Assembly: GCF_023954335.1 (NCBI RefSeq)
Contig: NZ_JAMLIE010000001.1
Location: 1,240,001-1,304,000 of the forward strand
Origin: Aquamicrobium sp.
Lineage (GTDB): Bacteria > Pseudomonadota > Alphaproteobacteria > Rhizobiales > Rhizobiaceae
DNA length: 64,000 bases
Reading direction: 5' to 3'
Shown: positions 32,803 to 41,759 of the stretch, in pieces
How positions within the stretch are numbered: position 1 is the first letter of the stretch
Layout: each line of letters starts with the position of its first letter
The notes under the pieces: model-generated
The model's input: the letters and a program-made list of their open reading frames with translations, nothing else
Databases searched by the model: none
What the model was told of the DNA's origin: nothing
Program-made: the position numbers and the translations under genes

Positions 32803-33848
32803 TGCTTCATCTCGACAATGTTTCCTTCCGCTATCCCGGCGCAATGGCCGGCGTGAGCGACGTGTCGCTGGAGGTCGCGCCCGGCGAACTGGTGGCTGTG
32901 ATCGGCGCATCGGGTTCCGGCAAGACGACCCTGCTCAACCTTTTCGCAGGGTTCCTCAACCCCACGCGGGGAGAGGTCAGGATCGACGGCAAGGACGTGT
33001 CGCCCCTGCCGCCCGAAAAGCGCAATCTCGGCATCGTCTTTCAGAGCTACGGCCTGTTCCCGCATATGCGGGCATGGGAAAACGTCGCCTACCCCCTGAA
33101 GGTGCGGGGCGTGGCGCGGGCGGACCGCCGGACGCGCGCGATCGAGGCGCTGCGGCGCGTCGGCATGGGCGACCGTGTCGACAACGGCCCACGGGAACTA
33201 TCCGGCGGGCAGCAGCAGCGCGTCGCGCTGGCGCGGGCGCTGGTGTTCCAGCCGCGCGGGCTGCTGCTGGACGAGCCGCTATCGGCGCTGGACGCCAACC
33301 TGCGCGTCGAGATGCGCGACGAGATCCTGCGCGTGCAGCGCGCCGCCGGCATCGCGGCGCTGCTGGTCACCCACGATCAGGAGGAAGCGCTTTCGATCGC
33401 CGATCGGGTCGCCGTGGTGCGCGACGGCAGGCTGGTGCAGATCGCGCCGCCGCGCGAGCTTTACGACACGCCCGCGGATGAAGGCATCGCGCGCTTCGTC
33501 GGCGACGCCAATCTCTGGCAGGCCACAGTCGTGGCTGCCGGTCAGGTGCGGACGCCTGTCGGTCTTCTTGCCTGCGACACGAAGGGTTTCGGCACCGGCG
33601 ATGCCGTGGTCGTGCTGGTCAGGCCGGAAAACGTCGTGCCGATGGATGGCGCGGGCGGGAAGGCCGTCAACAGCTTCAGCGGCGAAATCGTCGTGGACCG
33701 CTTTCTCGGCGCGGCCCGTCGGCTCGACCTCGCCGCCGGCGACGGCTCGATCCGCATGGAGACAAGAACTCGCGATGCCATAGAAGGTGTCACGATCCCG
33801 CCGGAGGCGATCCGGCTGCTTCCGCCTACCAAACAGGGACAGCAGTAG
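32802..33848 (+). CDS. ABC transporter ATP-binding protein (PotA/FbpC type)
   Basis: 348 residues: Walker A GASGSGKTTLLNLFAGF (near residue 35), Q-loop GIVFQSYGLFPHM, signature LSGGQQQRVALARALV, Walker B LLLDEPLSALDANLR, H-loop LLVTHDQEEAL, and a C-terminal TOBE-like domain (from about residue 240). FPHM at the Q-loop is typical of the Pot/Fbp group. Overlaps the upstream permease by one base pair of stop/start codons. Confidence 0.94.
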   Translation: MLHLDNVSFRYPGAMAGVSDVSLEVAPGELVAVIGASGSGKTTLLNLFAGFLNPTRGEVRIDGKDVSPLPPEKRNLGIVFQSYGLFPHMRAWENVAYPLKVRGVARADRRTRAIEALRRVGMGDRVDNGPRELSGGQQQRVALARALVFQPRGLLLDEPLSALDANLRVEMRDEILRVQRAAGIAALLVTHDQEEALSIADRVAVVRDGRLVQIAPPRELYDTPADEGIARFVGDANLWQATVVAAGQVRTPVGLLACDTKGFGTGDAVVVLVRPENVVPMDGAGGKAVNSFSGEIVVDRFLGAARRLDLAAGDGSIRMETRTRDAIEGVTIPPEAIRLLPPTKQGQQ

Positions 33849-33861
33849 AGAGGAAAACGAA

Positions 33862-34932
33862 ATGAACAGGCACATCGGTATTGGCGCCTTGCTGGCGTGC
33901 TCGCTGCTCGCGAGCCCCGCTTCGGCTTTCGAAGGCGAGGAACTGTACGAGGGCGAGAAGGCCCTCTACGAGGCAGCTCAGGAGGAGGGCATGGTCGTCT
34001 CCTTCGACACCGGCCCGACCTGGGCGAACTGGGCGGCGCAGTTCAAGGCGTTCAAGGAGCGCTATCCGGGCGTGGAGATCGTCTACAACGACATCGGCTC
34101 CGCAGCGACCGTGGTGGCGCTTGACAAGTCGAAGAACCGTCCGCAGGCCGACACGGCCTATTACTTCGCGGCATCCGCGCTCGACGCCGCCGAAAAGGGC
34201 CTCGTAGCCGATTTCGAGCCAGTCAATTTCGACAAGCTGCCGGAAGCGTTCCGCCACGAGAGCGGCCAATGGTTCACCATCCACACGCTGAACGTCGCCT
34301 TCCTCGTCAACACCAAGCTGGTCGAGAACGTGCCGCAAAGCTGGGCCGACCTTCTGAAACCCGAATACAAGAACGCGATCGTCTATCAGGACCCGCGCTC
34401 GACCGGCCAGGGCCAGGTCGTCGCCTTCGCAGCGGCGTTCGGCAATGGCGGCGACATGGACAATGTTCAGCCGGGCATCGATTATCTCGGCGAGATGACC
34501 AAGGCCGGCAACGTCCTGCGCACAGTCGGCACCACGCCCTACGCTCAGTTCCTGAAGGGCGAGATTCCGATCTGGATCGGCTACGAGAACGACGGCCTCA
34601 AAGCCAAGCATCTCGACGGCATGGGCGACGACATCGCCGTGGTCATGCCTCAGGAAGCCTCGGCCGCAGCGCCCTACGCCATCTCGCTGGTCAAGGACGG
34701 CCCGAACCCGAATGCCGGCAAGCTCTGGCTCAACTTCATCATGACCGAGATGGGGCAGGGCATCTTCGCCGAAGGCTTCGTGCGTCCGTCGGTTCCGGGC
34801 GTCACGCTTCCAGAAAGCGTCGCCGACAAACTGCCCGACGCGCCGCAGCTCCAGCCGGTCGACATCGTCAAGGCGACGGCGAAGAAGGCCGAGATCGACG
34901 CAGGCTGGGCCAAGGCCGTCCTCGGCCAGTAA
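33862..34932 (+). CDS. ABC transporter periplasmic substrate-binding protein
   Basis: 356 residues of the family-1 (Fbp/AfuA/PhnS-like) binding proteins. Signal peptide to about residue 20 (ASPASA), then MVVSFDTGPTWANWAAQFKA, NVAFLVNTKLVENVPQSWAD, VYQDPRSTGQGQVVAFAAAF and KGEIPIWIGYENDGLK. The Tyr pair of ferric-binding proteins is not evident, so iron is less likely than an organic phosphonate, polyamine or other cation. ATG 33862 follows GAGAGGAAAACGAA. Between the ATPase and second permease. Confidence 0.9.
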   Translation: MNRHIGIGALLACSLLASPASAFEGEELYEGEKALYEAAQEEGMVVSFDTGPTWANWAAQFKAFKERYPGVEIVYNDIGSAATVVALDKSKNRPQADTAYYFAASALDAAEKGLVADFEPVNFDKLPEAFRHESGQWFTIHTLNVAFLVNTKLVENVPQSWADLLKPEYKNAIVYQDPRSTGQGQVVAFAAAFGNGGDMDNVQPGIDYLGEMTKAGNVLRTVGTTPYAQFLKGEIPIWIGYENDGLKAKHLDGMGDDIAVVMPQEASAAAPYAISLVKDGPNPNAGKLWLNFIMTEMGQGIFAEGFVRPSVPGVTLPESVADKLPDAPQLQPVDIVKATAKKAEIDAGWAKAVLGQ

Positions 34933-34992
34933 GGACCGGCAACGCGTGGCTCGCGGGGCGAATGTCCCGCGGGCCGGTTCAGGGAGAACAGC

Positions 34993-35823
34993 ATGTCCGT
35001 GCGCACATCCGCAGCGACCACCGCCTCGTTCGCAGTGCCGGGCGCGATCGTCTTCGCCCTGTTCTTCCTGTTGCCGCTGGCCGTCGTCCTCATCGAGGCG
35101 ATGAGCGACGGCGGATCGGCGTTCTCGCGGGTGTGGAACGACCCGGTGTTCTGGAACGGCCTGCGCGGCAGCATCCTCCTCGGGCTTGCCGCCCCGTTCT
35201 TCTCGCTCCTGATCGGCGTGCCGGTCGCGATCACGCTGGCGCGGCTTTCGCCGCGCATGCGCGCGTCGCTGCTGATCGCCATCTCGCTGCCGCTGACCTT
35301 CTCCGGTCTGATCGTCGCCTACGGCTTCATCCTGCTGCTCGGCCGCGCGGGCTTCGTCACGCTGCTTCTGGCGCGGGCGGGCTTCGATCCCGCCGTGGTC
35401 GGGGGGTTCATCTTCTCGCCGATCGGCCTCGGCCTCGCCTATTCCTATTATCTCGTGCCGCGCGTCGTCCTGATCGTGTTGCCGGCCGTGCGCAATTTCG
35501 ACGGCGTCCAGTTGCGCGCCGCTCGCTCGCTCGGTGCGGGCCCGTTGCGGATCCTGGGCGACGTGCTGCTGCCGCAGATCTTGCCTTCGCTTGTGGCGGC
35601 CTTCTGCCTGACCTCGGCCGTAGCGGTCGGCGCCTACGGCACGGCGCTGGCGCTCGTCGGCACACAGGTGAACATCTTACCGCTCATCCTCTACTCGAAG
35701 ATTTCCGAGACCGGCACCGACATGCCATCGGCGGCGGTGATATCCATCGTCCTGATGGCGATCTGCGCGCTGATCATCGCCATCGGCGAGGCGATCTTCA
35801 ACCGAGTGCCGATGCGCCGATGA
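34993..35823 (+). CDS. ABC transporter permease (PotB/PhnU type)
   Basis: 276 residues, six membrane segments starting at FAVPGAIVFALFFLLPLAVV; the EAA loop is VQLRAARSLGAGPLRILGDV. Last gene of the importer; start ATG 34993 after AGGGAGAACAGC. Beyond its stop lies a broken adhC fragment, so the right boundary of this operon is a rearrangement edge. Confidence 0.92.
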   Translation: MSVRTSAATTASFAVPGAIVFALFFLLPLAVVLIEAMSDGGSAFSRVWNDPVFWNGLRGSILLGLAAPFFSLLIGVPVAITLARLSPRMRASLLIAISLPLTFSGLIVAYGFILLLGRAGFVTLLLARAGFDPAVVGGFIFSPIGLGLAYSYYLVPRVVLIVLPAVRNFDGVQLRAARSLGAGPLRILGDVLLPQILPSLVAAFCLTSAVAVGAYGTALALVGTQVNILPLILYSKISETGTDMPSAAVISIVLMAICALIIAIGEAIFNRVPMRR

Positions 35824-36243
35824 TCCCCTGGGAAACCGGTGGCGTCGCCACATACTGGAGGCCCGCGCCATTCGCCGCGTCTGCACGGTGATCCCGCCTG
35901 CCGTCACGCCGACGATCCTGACCGGTATGCACATCTCCTTCGGCATCTCCCGGGCAAGATGCAGCGCGGCCAGGCGCTTTGCCCTCGTGCAGCAGGTCGA
36001 AGGTGATGTTGATCTTGCCGTCCATGTACCAGTCGACGAACTTCGGCCAGTCGGTGCTGCCCGCGCGCCGCCGAAGGCCGTATCCGTCCGGCCGGTGAGT
36101 TGCAACGGCCGCGTCGCGATCGCCTTGCCTGCCTCGGCGAAGCCGATGATGATCGATTCGCCCCAGCCGCGATGGTCGCGGCGCACCTTGTGTGCTGGCG
36201 GCTTCGTTGGTTCCCTCACAGCCGGCTGGCGTGGGGCCATCGG
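35824..36243. other. Degenerate region between importer and DUF2207 genes
   Basis: 420 bases without an intact gene. 35985-36200 is an adhC remnant (listed). 35840-35980 has a minus frame with AREMPKEMCIPVRIVGVTAG and GITVQTRRMA that looks coding-like but is unrecognised. Confidence 0.5.
35985..36200 (-). pseudogene. adhC: Remnant of class III alcohol dehydrogenase (adhC)
   Basis: Minus-strand translation gives the C-terminal hallmark of S-(hydroxymethyl)glutathione dehydrogenase: HRGWGESIIIGFAEAGKAIA, TRPLQLTGR, TAFGGARAA, then after a frame change TDWPKFVDWYMDGKINI and TFDLLHEGKA. Intact relatives read GTAFGGA, then PKIVDWYMDGKI, then DPMITHTL before the DLMH motif; here the segment between KINI and FDLLHEGK is deleted and at least one frameshift is present. 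Clearly non-functional; the remaining 300 residues are absent from the window. Confidence 0.8.
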
Positions 36244-38175
36244 CTACCAGCCGCCACCGCCACCGCCGCCGCCCCCGCCACCAGAGAAGCCACCGCCGCC
36301 AGAGAAGCCGGAGGACGAGCTTTTCGGTGCTGGCAGCGAAGCGGTGAAGCTGTTCGACAGCGCACCTGTCATGTTGCCAAGATTGGTGCCGATCTTGTCG
36401 GGACTGAAATCGCGGCCGTGATACCAAGTCGGACCGGCATAAGCGACGGTGCCTGCCGCCAGCGCCGTTGCGAGCCACGCATCGAATGTCTTCGACCAGG
36501 GTTCCTCGACCCCGAGCGCGACGGCATAGGGCAGTAGCGTCTCGAAATGCTGCGGCGACATTTCGGGCGCGCCCTGCATGTTCATCCGGTCTTTTTCGGC
36601 GAGGGTCAGATATTGCTTGAGACCGGCGATCTCTGCCGAACGCTTCTGGCCGATCGGAGTGGGCGCGCCCATAATGAAGAAGAAGACGATGTTGGCGATC
36701 GCCAACCCTGCGACAGCCGCTAGCACACGCGCATCGAAGTCGAGCGGCGTCAGCATCCCGACGAGGCTGGTCACCATGTTCAGGCCCGCGAAGCCGATAA
36801 TGGCCGCCACGGCCACTGCCCCTATCCGCGCTCGGAGCGTGCGCGCGGTGCGGAACTTGCGTCCGACGCCGACGGCGATGACGGAAATCACTACCACGGG
36901 AAGGATCATGCCGAAGATGGACAGGATCGTGTCCACCGAAAGCCCTCCGAACGCGATGATGAATATGAACACCATCACCGACACGAAAGCGCCGGCCGTC
37001 AGATAGAGCGCGTTGGCGCGGTAGAACTGATTGCGGTGCTCGGCCTCCATCGCCTGCCGGAAGGCGCGGCCGACCAACTGCACCGTCTGGCCGTTCGCCT
37101 TGTTGACGGTCAGCGTATCGCCGTCGGCGGGCAGCGCCTTGAGGATGGCGCGCTGTCCCACACCGATCTCTCCGGGAACGCCGTCACCCTTGCGGCGGAT
37201 CGTCATAGTCCGCTTCGGCTGATCGAGTTCCAGATGCCCCTTGACCGCGAGGTCGATCATCGAGGCGGCGAAGGCATCCCAGCCCATGCCCCGGAAGCCG
37301 CGCTTCTCGATATAGTTGGCCAGCCCCGGCGAGACGCCGTCCGGCGGCGTCCAGCGCGGCACGACGATGTCGGCGGGCGGGTCGCGCCCCACGCGCCGCC
37401 AGGCCCACAGATAGAAGACGAGCACCAGCGCCAAACCGCCGGCGCCGACGATCCAGCCGAGATTGTCGCGCCACCAGTCGGCGCGCCGTTCGGCTTCGGA
37501 GAGTGGGGCGATCACGCCTTTGGGGATGGCGACCACCGCCGTCAGCCCCTCGCGAGCCCCTAGCGTCCGCGTCGCGTCGACGAGAATGCGGTTTCCCCCG
37601 TCGAGCCGTTCGGCCCGCGCGGCCTGCTCGGTCGAGCCGTAAGGGCCGGTGAAATACGTCACGTCGCTCGTCCGCGCGCCGGCCGGCAGCCTGATCTCGG
37701 CGCCGGATTTCAGGATCGGGAAATCCCAGCCATTGCCGGTGACGTTCCAGTAGAGTTCGTCGTGCCCGTCGAAATAGCGGATCTGCCGCGTCGTGTCGTA
37801 GGTGATCGCATAAGTGTGCACGCCATGCGGCAGAAGCACGTCCGCATCGCCGATGCGGATGCGCAGCACGCCCGAACCACGCTCGGTCGCATAGGGCTCG
37901 CTCTCGCCATCGCGCGTTACCGATCGTACATCCAGCCGCACCTCGCGCGTGCGGCCGTTCTCGTCTTCATAGGGCAGCGGAATGTCGCGGAAGATGCCGC
38001 GCGAGATCTGCCGGCCCTCGACATTGACGGCAATGGTCTCGGTCACCGTCAGCGTGCCGTCCGCGCCCACGTCGATCAGCGCGCGGAAATCGCGGATCTC
38101 CTCGGCGGCCGGCGCGCCCGCGGCGGAACAGCAGACGAGCAGGAGGGCGACGAGGATGCGGGCGGGCGCTTTCAT
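36244..38175 (-). CDS. DUF2207 membrane protein with glycine-rich tail
   Basis: 643 residues: signal peptide (to about residue 24), extracytoplasmic DUF2207 beta domain (EEIRDFRALIDVGADGTLTV through about residue 240), a membrane helix (IVGAGGLALVLVFYLWAW), a cytoplasmic stretch (RGMGWDAFAASMIDLAVKGH), further helices near 400-500 and a low-complexity FSGGGGFSGGGGG tail ending in Trp. This is the standard architecture. Function unknown; such genes pair with lemA, as here 10 bases upstream. Confidence 0.92.
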   Translation of the reverse strand: MKAPARILVALLLVCCSAAGAPAAEEIRDFRALIDVGADGTLTVTETIAVNVEGRQISRGIFRDIPLPYEDENGRTREVRLDVRSVTRDGESEPYATERGSGVLRIRIGDADVLLPHGVHTYAITYDTTRQIRYFDGHDELYWNVTGNGWDFPILKSGAEIRLPAGARTSDVTYFTGPYGSTEQAARAERLDGGNRILVDATRTLGAREGLTAVVAIPKGVIAPLSEAERRADWWRDNLGWIVGAGGLALVLVFYLWAWRRVGRDPPADIVVPRWTPPDGVSPGLANYIEKRGFRGMGWDAFAASMIDLAVKGHLELDQPKRTMTIRRKGDGVPGEIGVGQRAILKALPADGDTLTVNKANGQTVQLVGRAFRQAMEAEHRNQFYRANALYLTAGAFVSVMVFIFIIAFGGLSVDTILSIFGMILPVVVISVIAVGVGRKFRTARTLRARIGAVAVAAIIGFAGLNMVTSLVGMLTPLDFDARVLAAVAGLAIANIVFFFIMGAPTPIGQKRSAEIAGLKQYLTLAEKDRMNMQGAPEMSPQHFETLLPYAVALGVEEPWSKTFDAWLATALAAGTVAYAGPTWYHGRDFSPDKIGTNLGNMTGALSNSFTASLPAPKSSSSGFSGGGGFSGGGGGGGGGGGW

Positions 38176-38185
38176 CGACCTGCCG

Positions 38186-38767
38186 TCAGCCGAACGACAC
38201 TTTCGGCACGGCGCGGTCTTCCGCGTTCTCGATCTCGAAGAACTCGGCCTGGCTGAAGCCGAACGTGTTGGCGACTAGATTGGAGGGGAAGCTCTCGACC
38301 TTGATGTTCAGGTCGCGCGCCGCGCCGTTGTAATAGCGGCGCGACATCTGGATTTCGCTTTCCAGCGTCTCGAGCGAAGCCTGCAACTGGACGAAATTCT
38401 CGTTGGCCTTCAAGTCGGGATAGGCTTCCGCCACCGCGAACAGCCGGCCGAGCGCCTGGCCGAGCATGCCTTCCGCCTGGGCGCGGCCGGCGACGTCGTC
38501 GCGCGGAAGGCTCTGCGCCCGCGTGCGCAACGCCGTCACTTCCTCCAGCGCCGCGCGTTCGTGCTGCGCATAGCCCTTCACCGTCTCGATCAGGTTGGGA
38601 ATCAGGTCGGCGCGGCGCTTCAACTGCACGTCGATGCCGGACCATGCTTCCCGCACCATCTGGCGGGCCCGCACGAGGCCGTTATAGGCGATGATCACAT
38701 ATCCGGCGACGGCCAGAACAATGACGACGAGGATGGTCCCGAGGCCGAAATCCATAATCTGATGCAC
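38186..38767 (-). CDS. lemA: LemA family protein
   Basis: 193 residues: N-terminal membrane anchor (TILVVIVLAVAGYVIIAY) and a long alpha-helical domain with VREAWSGIDVQLKRRADLIP, NLIETVKGYAQHE and ARDLNIKVESFPSNLVAN, all diagnostic. Precedes the DUF2207 gene by 10 bases in the same operon. The role is unknown; envelope stress functions have been proposed for the pair. Confidence 0.95.
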   Translation of the reverse strand: MHQIMDFGLGTILVVIVLAVAGYVIIAYNGLVRARQMVREAWSGIDVQLKRRADLIPNLIETVKGYAQHERAALEEVTALRTRAQSLPRDDVAGRAQAEGMLGQALGRLFAVAEAYPDLKANENFVQLQASLETLESEIQMSRRYYNGAARDLNIKVESFPSNLVANTFGFSQAEFFEIENAEDRAVPKVSFG

Positions 38768-38930
38768 CTTTCGAAAATTCAGAGTCCTACACGGTTTTGG
38801 CGAAAGTTTCCCGATTTCTGTGGCACACTATATCTGCTTGTCGCGCTTCGTCGGCGCCGGTCAAGCCGCTGCTGAGGAATTTCGGCCGGCCATGACCGGC
38901 ATGCCAAAAGCCGCATCCTTACAACCGTCT

Positions 38931-39509
38931 TCATCTTGCCGGCATAGGGCAGTGAGTCCGGGCCGGCACCGGGCGGGCATAGTCCAATACATCAGGCAGG
39001 TCCGGGAAATAACCTGTCTCGGTGCGCCATGAACGATCCGCGCCGGGGACACGCTTCCCGCAAACATATGCCACATCGACGCGATCGGAATGTCGGTTCC
39101 CGATCTTGTCCGAGCCGATCAAAAACAATCCGTTCGGCCCGAAGATCACGTTCAGCTGCGCCGATCCATGCCACTCCGTCAGCGCCGAGATCGGCACATT
39201 CACCGTGGCGCGCCACGCCCGGTCGGTCTGCAATTCGACCCATTGTGCCGCTACCGTCCAATGACCGTCATGATCGACATCACGCGGCAGGCTGAGCGCG
39301 TTCGCGCTATAGGTCCGGGGCATCTCGAGTTCCGCCGCGCTGACCACGATCAAGCGCTGGGTTTCCGCGAGCGGCATTTCGATCGCGAAATGGGTCAGGA
39401 CGACGGGCGAGGACTGGTAGGATCCGAAGGTCAGCGACAGCGAATCCGCTGCCATGGCGGAATGGCAACCGAGCAGCAGCACCATCGCGGCAAACACGAT
39501 GCGCTTCAT
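38931..39509 (-). CDS. Secreted protein of unknown function, paralogue A
   Basis: 192 residues: signal peptide (MKRIVFAAMVLLLGCHSAMA), then a beta-rich domain with SLSLTFGSYQSSPVVLTHFA, WTVAAQWVELQTDRAWRATV, LNVIFGPNGLFLIGSDKIG and two C-terminal Cys (YVCGKRVPGADRSW, RTHCPMPAR). Roughly half of the positions match the next gene (39543-40142), so this is a tandem duplication. Family not recognised. ATG 39509 chosen because it starts the signal peptide; the Cys in LLLGCHSAMA could alternatively be a lipobox. Confidence 0.75.
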   Translation of the reverse strand: MKRIVFAAMVLLLGCHSAMAADSLSLTFGSYQSSPVVLTHFAIEMPLAETQRLIVVSAAELEMPRTYSANALSLPRDVDHDGHWTVAAQWVELQTDRAWRATVNVPISALTEWHGSAQLNVIFGPNGLFLIGSDKIGNRHSDRVDVAYVCGKRVPGADRSWRTETGYFPDLPDVLDYARPVPARTHCPMPAR

Positions 39510-39542
39510 GGAAGCACCTGTACCGACAAATGCATTCAACCT

Positions 39543-40142
39543 TCACTCCGCAGGCGGCGCGCAATCGGTTCTGGACGGAACCGGGCGCATGTATTTCAGC
39601 ACTACCGGTAGTTCCGGATACCGGCCGATATTGCTACCCCAGTTCCGGTCGGCGGATGGCACCCGCTGCCCGCAGTTCATTGCCAGATCCACCCGATCCT
39701 CCGGCTGGTTGCCGATTCTGTCGGAGCCGATCAGAAACAACCCATGCGGTCCGAAGATCACGTTGAGTTCATAGGCGCCATAGGCTTCCGTCAGCCCGGA
39801 GATAGGTATCGACACTTCCGAACGATAGGCGCGGCTGGTTTGCAACTCGATCCATTGAGCCGCGACCTTCCACCGCCGATCACCGCCCACATCCCTGGGA
39901 GCGTTGATCGCCGCGCTGGCGCCATTGGTGCGCGGCACCTTCTCTTCCGCCGCGCTTATGATGACCATTTCGGGCGTCGGGGCGAGCGAGGATTCGATGG
40001 AAAAGTGCGTCAGCAAAACCGGCGAGGATCGATGGGACCCGAATGTCAAGGTCAGCGAATTCGCCGCCGCAAAGGTACTGCCGAGCACCAGCGCTGCCAT
40101 GGCGGCAAATATCGTGCCTGTTGGCGCGCATCTCATCATCAT
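39543..40142 (-). CDS. Secreted protein of unknown function, paralogue B
   Basis: 199 residues with signal peptide (APTGTIFAAMAALVLGSTFA). Core motifs mirror paralogue A: SLTLTFGSHRSSPVLLTHFS, WKVAAQWIELQTSRAYRSEV, LNVIFGPHGLFLIGSDRIG and Cys residues in AMNCGQRVPSADRNW and RTDCAPP. Lies 33 bases upstream of paralogue A on the same strand, likely one transcript. Function unknown; the shared IFGPxGLFLIGSD loop is the best family marker. Confidence 0.75.
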   Translation of the reverse strand: MMMRCAPTGTIFAAMAALVLGSTFAAANSLTLTFGSHRSSPVLLTHFSIESSLAPTPEMVIISAAEEKVPRTNGASAAINAPRDVGGDRRWKVAAQWIELQTSRAYRSEVSIPISGLTEAYGAYELNVIFGPHGLFLIGSDRIGNQPEDRVDLAMNCGQRVPSADRNWGSNIGRYPELPVVLKYMRPVPSRTDCAPPAE

Positions 40143-40324
40143 CGGGAGTACATACCGCTGGTGCGCCTTCCCACGGATATCAAGTCACATCCACCCGAAT
40201 CGCGTTGCTTCGGATAGAGCTCATATCGCTGTTTCTGATACAGCAAAGCCGGTAGCGGCGTATACGGAACTGGTCGAAAATCTGTCTGCATCGTCAATCA
40301 CAACAGCCGGGAGGCCGCAAAGCA

Positions 40325-41476
40325 ATGAAGAGAGCTTACGGCTTCATCGCGATCTCGGGTTTTGTCCTCGGCCTGATCCTCGGGACGATCGCAGGTCCCC
40401 TGGCGGTTTCATATGTCTGGAGGCCACAGCCGGCGGCTGAGCCAATGGAATACCGGGCGTTCCGCGACAGGGCCGTCGCGGAACTCTCCACGAACGAGGA
40501 CCTGATCGCCTTTGATGGAGAAGCCCCTTTTCTGCAGCAAATGCGAAGCACGGCGCCTCAATGGTCCTCGCTTCTGCGTCTCCTGATGGCGGACCGGACC
40601 GTAGCGCTCGAAGTCAAGCTGGGCGCCCTGCCGGTCATTTTCGACCTACCGCCGGAAGATCTGGTGAATTTCGTGGATCACCTCAGTTCGCTCAGCCTTC
40701 TCGATCCAAGCCTCTTCCGCCTTGTCATGCTCGCCGCGACAAATCCCTATCACGCAAGCGGCTTCATGAAGCCGGGCATGGTTGCCGATGCGTCCCTGAT
40801 CAATCTCGATCACCGCTCCGACGCCCGGATCGTGCTTCAGAATATCGCGAGAAACCCGGCCATCGACAAACAACTGCTGGAATCCGGGCAGTTTATGGAG
40901 CCCTATGCGCCCGGCCCGCAAGCCTGCAATCGCAGCGAGCACTTCCGGTGCACGGCCACCCCGAATCTGGTGTTCCACGGATGCCGACAGGCTGCTGGCG
41001 ACCATTCGTATCGACGACATAGGCTACCTGCTGCGCTTGGCCGGCAGGACCGGAGGGCCTATTCTATGGCCTGGGCGGAGCCGGACGAGTTTGTGGATGC
41101 GACGATGACGATAGCAGAAGATGGCGGCCTGCCCGTATTGTCGGCGGAAGACACGCCCGACCGGATCGAGCACGTACTGAAATCGGCGCTGGTCGGCCGC
41201 ACACGCGCCGAGGTGGTCCCGATCCTGACCGAAATGGGCGCGCGTGGCGCCTATGCATACGACCTCATGGATACGGGGCTTGCCGCGGGCGCGGAGGTCG
41301 GCAACGGCTATCGGGCGGGTGACCGGGTGTTGACGGTGACCTTCGGTCTTGCCCGGGGCGGCATTCAGCCGGACCGGCGGCTGCGCATTTATCTCGCATA
41401 TGGAGACGAATGGCGCGCAGCCGATGAGAACGACCGGATCAGCGGGGTCCGCGAAATCGAGTACTACGCCAAATAG
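40325..41476 (+). CDS. Membrane-anchored protein of unknown function with local frame disruption
   Basis: 383 codons. One N-terminal membrane helix (YGFIAISGFVLGLILGTIAG) and a mostly helical extracytoplasmic part (EVKLGALPVIFDLPPEDLVN, FVDHLSSLSLLDPSLFRLVM). At about 40985-41070 the annotated frame has poor codon use, whereas the +1 frame there reads DADRLLATIRIDDIGYLLRL and AGRTGGPIL with typical composition; before and after, the annotated frame is better. Two compensating indels are likely. Divergent from the secreted paralogues. Family not recognised. Confidence 0.55.
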   Translation: MKRAYGFIAISGFVLGLILGTIAGPLAVSYVWRPQPAAEPMEYRAFRDRAVAELSTNEDLIAFDGEAPFLQQMRSTAPQWSSLLRLLMADRTVALEVKLGALPVIFDLPPEDLVNFVDHLSSLSLLDPSLFRLVMLAATNPYHASGFMKPGMVADASLINLDHRSDARIVLQNIARNPAIDKQLLESGQFMEPYAPGPQACNRSEHFRCTATPNLVFHGCRQAAGDHSYRRHRLPAALGRQDRRAYSMAWAEPDEFVDATMTIAEDGGLPVLSAEDTPDRIEHVLKSALVGRTRAEVVPILTEMGARGAYAYDLMDTGLAAGAEVGNGYRAGDRVLTVTFGLARGGIQPDRRLRIYLAYGDEWRAADENDRISGVREIEYYAK

Positions 41477-41759
41477 CGTCTGGCGAACGTTGGTGACAAC
41501 CTGAACTTCGCTGGGCCGATGCCCGCCAACGGCTGAGCAGGGTGGACTTCTGGAATGTCGATCCCGTCCGTCGTTTCATCCAGAAAAAGTTGCCGGCACG
41601 GCGCTGGTGGAACGAAACCGGATGGAGCGCACGGCCGAGACGACGCAATTCGGCCAGGCGCCATTCAACGCCTGTTTCGACAGGCATAGGGCGCAGTCTC
41701 CGGCTTCAGGCCGATCCTTGTTCCGGCCCCTGACGACCTGTGCGCCATGATGGACGGGG
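41477..41759. other. Gap between the anchored protein and the SUKH-like gene
   Basis: 283 bases with several short overlapping frames, none with a ribosome site or convincing codon bias. Nothing identifiable. Confidence 0.4.

Noticed and set aside
41542..41733. Possible transposase fragment in the gap after the anchored protein
   Set aside because: No motif could be matched in any frame.
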